Of a DNA stretch of 64,000 nucleotides, positions 45,837 to 52,624 are shown piece by piece. Origin of the DNA: Bacillota bacterium (GTDB taxonomy: Bacteria > Bacillota > Clostridia > Lachnospirales > Lachnospiraceae); assembly GCA_023407575.1 (NCBI GenBank), contig JAEYLX010000075.1:1-64000 (forward strand), given 5' to 3'. Numbering within the stretch: position 1 is the stretch's first letter; each line of letters opens with the position of its first letter. A program made the translations under genes and the position numbers. The notes below the pieces were generated by a model. The model did not search any database, had not been told where the DNA came from, and saw only the letters and a program-made list of their open reading frames with translations.

Positions 45837-48377
45837 TCAATAATTATATATTTTCTTCGGTAACTCTTCTCCTAATTTAGCATATGTGTAATTTCCATTA
45901 TAGGTTTTTAAGGTTAGTCCATCGGTACTAAAGTACTGGTTTCCAGCCTCAACTATGATTGTCTTTAAATATTTATTAATCGCAATTGATTCTGAAACCT
46001 TTTCACTTATTTCTATAACACTTTTCGATACTGTAAATGTAGTATTTTTACTATTACTTGGGTAAATATACATGAAAGAAAAATCTTTATTGTAAAGAAC
46101 ACCATCTTTTGCGGAAAAGTATGGATTATCTTTACTTACACTAATATTTTGCAAATTCTCAAAACCCCATATTTGATAATTAAGAAACGTTACAAATAAA
46201 TTTTTAACATTCTTTCCAATATGCAAGGTTTCCAGATAAGGATTTGAAAGTACTTTGATGGTATAATAACCATCCCGATTCACATATTCACTTTTCTGAA
46301 TATTGAAACCTGATACTGTCGTTACTGTGTCCGGTATTGTAAACGAAGTATCTGTTTTTTGTAATGGATATAAAAGTAGCTCGGTCATTTCTTTGTTATA
46401 TAGAACACCATTTAAGCTTTTATATTTAGCGTTATCCTTATTAACTTTTATCTCTTTTAACGTCTTAATTTCTCTTAATCCACCATAATACCATTCTTCA
46501 AGCATTTTAGATATTGTAATACTCTCCAACTTATAACTTAAGGGTTGGAAGGTAGCAAAATTAATTACCTTTACATTGTCAGGCATAATAAACGATTTAT
46601 CTGGTTTATTTAATGGGTAACAGAGTAATTCTGAAAGATCCTTGGTGTAAAGAACACCATTTATTGTTGTATACTTGCTATTTCCCTTCTCTACTTCAAT
46701 ATGCTCAAGGCTCTTTATATTAGCTAAAGTAAGTTCATTAATTCTGGTAACTGACTTTGGTATCACAATTTTCTTTAATTTATTCGTATCCTCATCATAA
46801 TTTATTGGAAGCAAAACTTCTTTCACGGTTGCAGGAATCCTTAGTGTTGTCAAGCTTCTAGGTGCATCGTATAATTTTGTTTTCTCTTTGTTTAAAAGCA
46901 TATTATTTTGCACTGTATAATACGGGTTTTTCTTATCTACTGTTATTTTTTTCAAGGTTGGAATGTCGTAAACAGTTTCCCCTGCAGGTGTAATCTTTGC
47001 TTTTGCTGATATTACAAGTTCCGTAATGCCACTTTTACCCAAGTAATGTACGTCAATCTTTTTGAGCGTGCTAGGAAACTCCGCTTTTTGTTGCTTTTTA
47101 AATAAGATTAACTTAGTCTTCTCCTTATTATAAAGAGATCCTTTGTACATAACAAAATTCTTATTTCCTGAATCAAGTGTGATCTTATCAAAGAACTTAG
47201 CATTTCCGGATATACCGTTTACTGTCTTAACTCCCTTTGGTATTACTATTTCAGTAGCTTTTTCAAATGTTTCTATTTTAATAGTTAATGTCTCTAAGGT
47301 ACTTGGAAATTTTAAAACTGTTTTCTTATATGCTTCAGGAACTAATAGCATTTGTGTCTTTGCAGCATTATAGAGGATACCATTATAAGATGCATAGTAC
47401 TTATTACCACTCTCCACATGAATTGCTTCCAATGAATCTAAATATTTTAGATCATTTATATCAATTGATGAAACTGATTTCGGTATTGTTATTGAAATCA
47501 ATTCGGAACAAGCTGAAAAAGCACTATCCTTCGCTGTTTTTAAAGTACTTGGAAGTTTGATATACTTTAATTCATTTTCATAAAATGCATAGGTTTCAAT
47601 AGTTACTGTTCCTTCTGGTACTATATAGGAAGTACTTTTCTTGCCTGGATAAATAAGCAGGGTATCTCCTTTTTTGTTAAAAAGTACCCCGTCAATCACA
47701 CTAAAATAAGGATTATTACTATCTACCTTAAATTTCATTATATTTGATATATAATATTTAATTGCACCATACTGGTCACTTGCTAAGTTCGCACCTATAG
47801 TTAACGTTTGAAGCGTTTTATCATTAACAAAGGCATATCGTTTAATCGTTTTAACTGTATTAGGAATAATAAATGTGGTATTGGCAGCCCCCATTGGATA
47901 CTGAATTAATTCCGTCATATCCTTATTATATAAACAGTTATCCTTTGCAGTATAATATGCATTATCTTCAGAAACTTGGATTGTTTTTAATTTATCATAG
48001 GTTACGTCAATGCCTTCGTAGATGTTTTTATAATAAAATTGAATTTCTGATACAGTACTGGATATGCTTATGCTCTCTAAATTAGGAAAGAAACCTCTAA
48101 GGATCAAATTCCAGTCAAATTTAGTTACTCCTTCAGCTACTATGATTTCCTTAACCTCTGGGTAAGAAGCTATCCCATAACTGTTCAAATCTTGAAGTGT
48201 TATATCTTCCGTAAAAACTAAAATAGATTCGCCTTTATATGTGTTTTGATTTGTTTTAGTTAAACGGTATTCTGCTTCTGCCGCACTGCTTTTGATACCT
48301 GGTGCTATGATAAAAATTAATACTGCTATAGAGAAAAGTACCAATAAATTTCTCATAAATTTTCTAATATTACTCAT
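45837..48377 (-). CDS. BspA-type leucine-rich-repeat secreted protein (copy 3)
   Basis: The 846-residue third paralogue has a signal peptide (MSNIRKFMRNLLVLFSIAVLIFIIAPGIKSSAA), the same cap VKEIIVAEGVTKFDWNLIL, and LRR_5 units (DGVLFNKKGDTLLIYP, IPKSVSSI, FPSTLKKIDV). The C-terminal cap is VEAGNQYFSTDGLTL. No wall anchor is present. GGAGGTAAG precedes the ATG. It is closer to copy 2 than to copy 1 through most segments that I compared by eye. It is transcribed from the best-formed of the four array promoters. Confidence 0.9.
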   Translation of the reverse strand: MSNIRKFMRNLLVLFSIAVLIFIIAPGIKSSAAEAEYRLTKTNQNTYKGESILVFTEDITLQDLNSYGIASYPEVKEIIVAEGVTKFDWNLILRGFFPNLESISISSTVSEIQFYYKNIYEGIDVTYDKLKTIQVSEDNAYYTAKDNCLYNKDMTELIQYPMGAANTTFIIPNTVKTIKRYAFVNDKTLQTLTIGANLASDQYGAIKYYISNIMKFKVDSNNPYFSVIDGVLFNKKGDTLLIYPGKKSTSYIVPEGTVTIETYAFYENELKYIKLPSTLKTAKDSAFSACSELISITIPKSVSSIDINDLKYLDSLEAIHVESGNKYYASYNGILYNAAKTQMLLVPEAYKKTVLKFPSTLETLTIKIETFEKATEIVIPKGVKTVNGISGNAKFFDKITLDSGNKNFVMYKGSLYNKEKTKLILFKKQQKAEFPSTLKKIDVHYLGKSGITELVISAKAKITPAGETVYDIPTLKKITVDKKNPYYTVQNNMLLNKEKTKLYDAPRSLTTLRIPATVKEVLLPINYDEDTNKLKKIVIPKSVTRINELTLANIKSLEHIEVEKGNSKYTTINGVLYTKDLSELLCYPLNKPDKSFIMPDNVKVINFATFQPLSYKLESITISKMLEEWYYGGLREIKTLKEIKVNKDNAKYKSLNGVLYNKEMTELLLYPLQKTDTSFTIPDTVTTVSGFNIQKSEYVNRDGYYTIKVLSNPYLETLHIGKNVKNLFVTFLNYQIWGFENLQNISVSKDNPYFSAKDGVLYNKDFSFMYIYPSNSKNTTFTVSKSVIEISEKVSESIAINKYLKTIIVEAGNQYFSTDGLTLKTYNGNYTYAKLGEELPKKIYNY

Positions 48378-48430
48378 CTTACCTCCTACTTAATAGTTAA
48401 ATTTTTGCCATCAATTGCTAATTGGATAAT

Positions 48431-48459
48431 ATTATAAGAATATGTTAAAACAATGGCAA
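48431..48459 (-). promoter_or_regulatory. Conserved promoter of LRR copy 3
   Basis: On the minus strand TTGCCA (48454-48459), 17 bases, then a consensus TATAAT (48431-48436). The spacer is identical to that of copy 2. It has the best -10 of the four aligned promoters. Confidence 0.7.
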
Positions 48460-48552
48460 TTACTGTTAGTTAGGCCATTGAATCCTTTATTTAGAAAAAT
48501 AGATTACATTGTAACTATAGTCCTCTTACTTTAAGATTCGACAATAAAATAG

Positions 48553-48580
48553 AAAGCGGCGGTCTCACCAGAAACCACCG
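48553..48580 (-). terminator. Degraded LRR-type terminator fused to the copy 4 remnant
   Basis: The element reads GCGGCGGTCTCACCAGAA and then ACCACCG. It matches the copy 3 terminator (45720-45749) over most of its length, but stem substitutions weaken it. It overlaps the 3' end of the remnant reading frame. Confidence 0.6.
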
Positions 48581-48690
48581 ATTTCTGTGTCTTCTGCACT
48601 GCTGTATTTACCTGGAGCTAATACAAAAATCAATGCTGCTATAGAAAAAAGAAATACTAAACTTCTACTTAAATTTCTCATTTTATTCAT
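48565..48690 (-). pseudogene. Remnant of a fourth LRR protein (signal peptide only)
   Basis: A 41-codon frame begins with a good ribosome site (AGGAG) and reads MNKMRNLSRSLVFLFSIAAL, then IFVLAPGKYSSAEDTE. It parallels the copy 3 signal peptide (LLVLFSIAVLIFIIAPG). After residue 36 the frame runs into IGGFW and a stop inside the array's typical terminator stem. The whole repeat body of about 800 codons is missing, so an in-place deletion has joined the signal peptide to the terminator. Its promoter remains upstream. It may still make a short secreted peptide, but I regard it as a decayed copy. Confidence 0.8.
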
Positions 48691-48742
48691 CTTATCTCCT
48701 AATTATTAGTTTATTCTAACCACCATTGGCTATTTGTATAAT

Positions 48743-48771
48743 ATTCCAAGAATATGTTAAAGCAATGGCAA
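48743..48771 (-). promoter_or_regulatory. Conserved promoter of the LRR copy 4 remnant
   Basis: TTGCCA, 17 bases and TGGAAT on the minus strand align with the copy 2 and 3 promoters. The spacer differs at one base. Expression is probably weak because of the -10. Confidence 0.55.
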
Positions 48772-48883
48772 AATTTTATTTTGACAAATTGGAGCTTTCA
48801 ACTAAATAAATTCGATTATGACTATAATCAATGATGATTCATTTGTATATATGGAAGGTTTTCCAACAAGAAAACATAAAAAA

Positions 48884-48909
48884 GCGATGACCTAAATTAA
48901 AATCATCGC
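48884..48909 (-). terminator. Terminator downstream of CDP-alcohol transferase region
   Basis: GCGATGA (48884-48890) pairs with TCATCGC (48903-48909), with a run of T on the minus strand. The surrounding pattern resembles the LRR array terminators (AAAGCGRTGA, A/T-rich loop, YCAYCGC), so it could be an older member of the same family. Confidence 0.65.
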
Positions 48910-48929
48910 CTTACATTATCAAATATTTT

Positions 48930-49078
48930 TTAACATTTGTTTGTATCTCTTATCTTCTTCCTAAGCCATATCGCTTGTGCATCTATATTCTTTATATCAA
49001 CTTTGTGTTAACTTCTTCTAATGACTTTACACCACCATTTATCTATAACGATTTCAACCTCTGGACAAAGGATTATGC
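48930..49078 (-). pseudogene. Possible decayed coding fragment
   Basis: Just after the CDP-alcohol transferase stop, three short segments in different frames read like protein: IILCPEVEIVIDKW, then NGGVKSLEEVNTK, then KVDIKNIDAQAIWLRKKI. Their composition is protein-like, and joined through two frameshifts they would make one C-terminal fragment of about 50 residues. I cannot name a family. Chance is possible in AT-rich DNA, so confidence is low. Confidence 0.3.
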
Positions 49079-49639
49079 TAACTTCAAACAATTTTTAACT
49101 CTGTAATACGAGGAAAATATTCCTCCTGTTACTATAGCATAAAGTATGAAATCAATTATATTCCTTGCAATGTCTGGGGTAAGTACCTGGAAACTATAAG
49201 CCATACCCGGAACAACAAAGAACATAGCAGCTACCAATTTCCCCATCTTATCAAATACAAATACATTTTTCTTATTATCCTTATGTTTCATTGAATAACT
49301 TGAAGTTATGATAAATTCTATGAATTTTAATAAAATAAACACCAAAAACCATACCGGTATTATCTTCAATTTAATTAAGGTAATATGTGAAATTACAATA
49401 AAGAATAAATCAGCTAAAACATCCAGCCTTGCTCCAGTCTTTGTAGTACAATGAATTTTTCTGGCTATTTTTCCATCCAATAAGTCAGTAAGACAAATAA
49501 TCAAAAATACAAGGATACAAGGAAGCAATTTATTTTGTTTGTAAATAAATTGTGATATCACATTCATTACAAAGATAATCGTTAGTCCCACTCTTGAAAT
49601 AGAAAAGCAATTAGGTATGAATTGAATAAGTCTATACAT
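49073..49639 (-). CDS. CDP-alcohol phosphatidyltransferase family protein
   Basis: The 188-residue membrane protein contains the complete family motif DG-x2-AR-x8-G-x3-D-x3-D (DGKIARKIHCTTKTGARLDVLAD, split across residues 52-74) and about five hydrophobic segments. Such enzymes transfer a phosphatidyl group from CDP-diacylglycerol to an alcohol such as glycerol phosphate, serine or inositol. The acceptor is not evident. It follows an XRE regulator gene by 23 bases and is likely co-transcribed with it, which is unusual for a housekeeping PgsA, so it may have an accessory lipid role. Confidence 0.88.
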   Translation of the reverse strand: MYRLIQFIPNCFSISRVGLTIIFVMNVISQFIYKQNKLLPCILVFLIICLTDLLDGKIARKIHCTTKTGARLDVLADLFFIVISHITLIKLKIIPVWFLVFILLKFIEFIITSSYSMKHKDNKKNVFVFDKMGKLVAAMFFVVPGMAYSFQVLTPDIARNIIDFILYAIVTGGIFSSYYRVKNCLKLA

Positions 49640-49662
49640 GAATTTATCTTCCCCCCTCCTAC

Positions 49663-50238
49663 TTATCTTGAGTAAAAATTACTCTTAAGTATCAAGGTGG
49701 TAAACCATAAAATAAGACCTACAACAACGACAATACCAGCTAATAAAGCGAACAGTTCCATTCCTAATCCTATCATATAAATTATTAAAATAACTCCTGT
49801 CAAATAAATTGCTCCTAAAACCAACCAAATAGGCACCTTACGAATTACAGCAATACCAATCGTTACTAAAATCAAACCACCGACTAAGAAGGAAGCAAAA
49901 TCACTATCCATTAAACTAATTGGATGTTGTCCCCCTCCCCATATGCAGGTAATAACACCTAACGCAATCATTACATATCCTAAAATAGTTAGTCCCGTTA
50001 GGCTGGTTCTCCCCTCCTTTATCAGGTTATCCTGAAAATTTTTATCACCTTTCACCAATTCATCAAGAGAAAGATTAAATATCTGTGACAGCTTTAAAAT
50101 TTTTTCAATATCTGGATAACTATTACCCGTTTCCCATTTTGAAATAGCTTGACGTGAGATATCCATTTTTTGTGCTAATTCGTCCTGTGACATATTTAAT
50201 TTTTCACGCTCTGTTTTTATTCTGTTACCTAAGTCCAT
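49663..50238 (-). CDS. XRE-family regulator with membrane segments
   Basis: About 191 residues. A Cro/cI helix-turn-helix lies at residues 7-40 (REKLNMSQDELAQKMDISRQAISKWETGNSYPD). A short linker and four hydrophobic segments from about residue 80 to the end follow (LTGLTILGYVMIALGVI and on). The ATG at 50238 follows AAGGAGC, so the 9-codon extension is rejected. It lies immediately upstream of the CDP-alcohol transferase gene and probably controls it. Related tethered XRE proteins respond to membrane or metabolite cues that are not known. Confidence 0.88.
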   Translation of the reverse strand: MDLGNRIKTEREKLNMSQDELAQKMDISRQAISKWETGNSYPDIEKILKLSQIFNLSLDELVKGDKNFQDNLIKEGRTSLTGLTILGYVMIALGVITCIWGGGQHPISLMDSDFASFLVGGLILVTIGIAVIRKVPIWLVLGAIYLTGVILIIYMIGLGMELFALLAGIVVVVGLILWFTTLILKSNFYSR

Positions 50239-50412
50239 ATTTATGCTCCTTTCTAATACTTGCATACCGTCAGCATAGCCACAAGCGCTTGAAAAGTAAA
50301 GAACTTAATAGCTGCAAACCTCGCAACGATTAGTTGCAAGCCATATTATCACAATTATCAAGCATTTGAATCGATTTCACTTTGTATATCACCAATGATA
50401 TTATTGCATGAA

Positions 50413-50446
50413 AAAAGGATCAAGAATAAAACTTTCTGACCCTTTT
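50413..50446 (-). terminator. Terminator in the gap downstream of the DUF512 gene
   Basis: AAAAGGATCA (50413-50422) pairs with TGACCCTTTT (50437-50446) through one G-U pair, with a T-run on the minus strand. It probably ends the DUF512 transcript. The rest of 50239-50692 is AT-rich and holds only a doubtful short frame. Confidence 0.65.
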
Positions 50447-50692
50447 CAAAAATATTTATTTAATCTGAAAATTTACACATTTACATTTAGAACCGATGGT
50501 ATTAATTTTACTTTTAAGTTACTTTCCAGAGAAATTTTAGTTCCGTCAGATAGATTTACATTTTTCATTTCCTGTACAAATTGTTCAATCATTCCAAACG
50601 GCTCATTTTTTCTTTTCTTCTCTGTTTATTTTTCCTAAATTCGAATATAAACCCTAATAGTCCATTACCTTCCATGCCATTCACTTTTGTAT

Positions 50693-52123
50693 TTATTTAT
50701 CTTCCTTCTGCTTATATGCTTTAATATAAACAAAATTTTCGTTATTCCTATCCATGATATAATCCTCAGACAGAATCGCATCAATAAACTCTTTTCCACC
50801 TGAGTCTACCGCAACCACTCTAAGCCCTAGTTCTTTCTCAACATCCTCTACCGTGACATCATCCAAAAATACCTGCTCACCCATTCTTAGCATATTCGAA
50901 GGTATCTGTAATACATCCCCTAGTTCTTCACCTTGATCTTTTCTTTCCTTTAGTTGTTTGATTAGATCTTGTCCGGTAATTAGTCCCGATACTGTAATTG
51001 TTTCTCCGAAAAAGTCATTTCGTATGCAACACACATTTATCTTTATCTTTGGAAAATGTTCCATTATTTGATCTGCAAACTTTTGTATTGTAGAATAGGT
51101 GAGCTTTCCTGTAGCTAGTGTCAGTGTTCTTGATAGATTATCTCTTATTTCATCGTAATTAGCTTCCTTACATCGATCTGCTAATGCCTCTCCAAATTCA
51201 TTAATAAACAATCGCATCATACCCACACCATTTTCAATCTGGATATAACCATCATATCTATCTTCTTCGGGGAATTCCTTTTCCGCAGTGATGTAGAACT
51301 CATCACTGGCATGAATAAAGTGCAAACCGAATTCATCATAGAATTCCTTCTGCCTGCTTTCTATCAGATCAATGACTTGCTCTGCCTCTTGTTTGTTAAA
51401 TAATTCAAGCGGATGAAGTCCCTCTCTATATTTTGTAATACCTGCAGGAACAATGGATACACTTCGCATGAAGGGTAAGAATTTCGCCAAATCATCTATG
51501 GATCTTTTCAGCTCGTCCCCATCGTTGACATTCTTACATAGCACAATCTGTCCATTCATCTCAATATGGTTTTCATAAAAGGTCTGTAAAAACCTCAGCT
51601 TCTCACCAGCAAATCGATTATGCAGCATTTTACTACGCAGTTCTGGGTTGGTAGTCTGAATTGAAATGTTAATAGGCGCAAGATGCATCCGCACGATACG
51701 ATCCACATCTTTTTGCTTCATATTTGTCAATGTAATATAGTTTCCCTGCAAAAAGGAAAGCCTTGAGTCATCATCCTTGAAATACAGGGTATCTCTCATA
51801 CCCGGTGGCATTTGATCTATAAAACAGAACATACACTTATTGGTACAAGATTTGTAACAACTCATTAAACTATTATCAAATTCAATGCCTAAATCCTCGT
51901 CAAAACCCTTATCAATCTCCAGTAACCATTCTTCTCCGTCTGGCTTTCTTATTAATACTTCTATATATTCATCTTTAATCAGATATCTGAAATCGAATAC
52001 ATCCTCTATTTCCTCATCATTAATGGCTAACAGGATATCTCCTGCCTCTATCTCCATTTCTTCAGCAATAGAATCCGGATATACTACCTTAATCAGATGT
52101 CCCTGATTTTTCTTATTATTCAA
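50693..52123 (-). CDS. PDZ/radical-SAM-like DUF512 FeS protein, TTG start
   Basis: About 476 residues. A PDZ-like domain (IKVVYPDSIAEEMEIEAGDILLAINDEEI) opens the protein. A CxxxCxxC cluster motif (CTNKCMFC) near residue 90 follows, then a TIM-barrel-like core and a C-terminal DUF512 domain with GxxTGQDL. This is the TIGR03279-type putative FeS oxidoreductase, widespread in Clostridia and cyanobacteria, with no proven reaction. No ATG lies near. The TTG at 52123 has AAGGAAGATT upstream and is preferred to the TTG at 52141, which lacks a site. It is monocistronic. Confidence 0.85.
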   Translation of the reverse strand: MNNKKNQGHLIKVVYPDSIAEEMEIEAGDILLAINDEEIEDVFDFRYLIKDEYIEVLIRKPDGEEWLLEIDKGFDEDLGIEFDNSLMSCYKSCTNKCMFCFIDQMPPGMRDTLYFKDDDSRLSFLQGNYITLTNMKQKDVDRIVRMHLAPINISIQTTNPELRSKMLHNRFAGEKLRFLQTFYENHIEMNGQIVLCKNVNDGDELKRSIDDLAKFLPFMRSVSIVPAGITKYREGLHPLELFNKQEAEQVIDLIESRQKEFYDEFGLHFIHASDEFYITAEKEFPEEDRYDGYIQIENGVGMMRLFINEFGEALADRCKEANYDEIRDNLSRTLTLATGKLTYSTIQKFADQIMEHFPKIKINVCCIRNDFFGETITVSGLITGQDLIKQLKERKDQGEELGDVLQIPSNMLRMGEQVFLDDVTVEDVEKELGLRVVAVDSGGKEFIDAILSEDYIMDRNNENFVYIKAYKQKEDK

Positions 52124-52334
52124 TTGAAATCTTCCTTTCAAAACATAGATTAACCTGAAATAGCTTCTATTTGATACTTAAATGATTTTATCACAGTTCC
52201 TCTTATAATACCAATAAAATCATTTTCTTTTTATCTCATATTCTATCCATCACGAACAAAACTTGCAGCAATCTTTATCCATTGCCAGCATATGTCACCC
52301 ACGATATTATCGCTTTTTCTCATGAATATTTAAT

Positions 52335-52363
52335 TTGACATTTTTAATTCTTTTTAATAAAAT
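52335..52363 (+). promoter_or_regulatory. Promoter of the kup leader RNA
   Basis: TTGACA (52335-52340), a 17-base spacer and TAAAAT (52358-52363) make a near-consensus vegetative promoter. Transcription would begin near 52370, exactly at the start of the candidate aptamer. Confidence 0.75.
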
Positions 52364-52372
52364 ACAAATATC

Positions 52373-52482
52373 AAAAGGGAGTAGTTGACACCTTATGGTG
52401 TTTGCGATTGCATCAATACGATTATATCATTAATTATAATGATAACATATAATCTGCTTCGCGACTAAGTAACAAGACTTTT
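52373..52482 (+). ncRNA. Candidate riboswitch aptamer upstream of kup (yybP-ykoY-like)
   Basis: The leader opens with AAAAGGGAGTAG and closes with CAAGACTTTT, the two conserved ends recalled for the yybP-ykoY (Mn2+) riboswitch. AAAAG and CTTTT can close the outer stem. Between them lie an ACACC/GGTGT hairpin, an ATCAATACG loop similar to the conserved UCAAcAUAC segment, and a GATTATAT/ATATAATC stem with an ATCATTA/TAATGAT extension. Its 3' strand is shared with the following terminator, as in an ON/OFF switch. The class is assigned from memory only. It does not look like the ydaO c-di-AMP class usual for K+ transporters. Confidence 0.6.
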
Positions 52483-52519
52483 GTTGTAGCTTATTTACTT
52501 ACAACAGGAGTTTTTTTTT
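52477..52519 (+). terminator. Regulated terminator of the kup leader
   Basis: ACTTTTGTTGTA (52477-52488) pairs with TACAACAGGAGT (52500-52511) with two U-G pairs, and nine T follow. The 5' arm begins inside the CAAGACTTTT end of the aptamer, so the two structures exclude each other. It lies about 100 bases before the kup start codon. Confidence 0.8.
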
Positions 52520-52624
52520 GCATTTTTATTTTTTAACGAATATTTGATAATTACGAAAGAAAGAAGCATTCTAATTGTATGATTTCGTATTAATCAACAA
52601 ACTATCATTTAAAAGGGGACGCAG

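Noticed and set aside
49000..49078. Similarity of CPEVEIVIDKW to the LRR cap YPEVKEIIVAEG
   Set aside because: The match is short, does not continue on either side, and the following frames show no LRR pattern. Treated as chance.
50408..50638. 76-codon plus-strand frame and a short minus-strand frame (MIEQFVQEMK...) in the gap after the DUF512 gene
   Set aside because: The plus frame starts in a terminator and is Phe/Ser-rich as expected from AT-rich noncoding DNA. The minus frame is about 39 codons without a ribosome site. Neither can be supported.
52200..52520. ydaO (c-di-AMP) riboswitch before kup
   Set aside because: Expected for potassium genes, but the conserved GGGUGAA/CCGAAGGC-type blocks that I recall are absent. 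The leader fits the yybP-ykoY pattern better.
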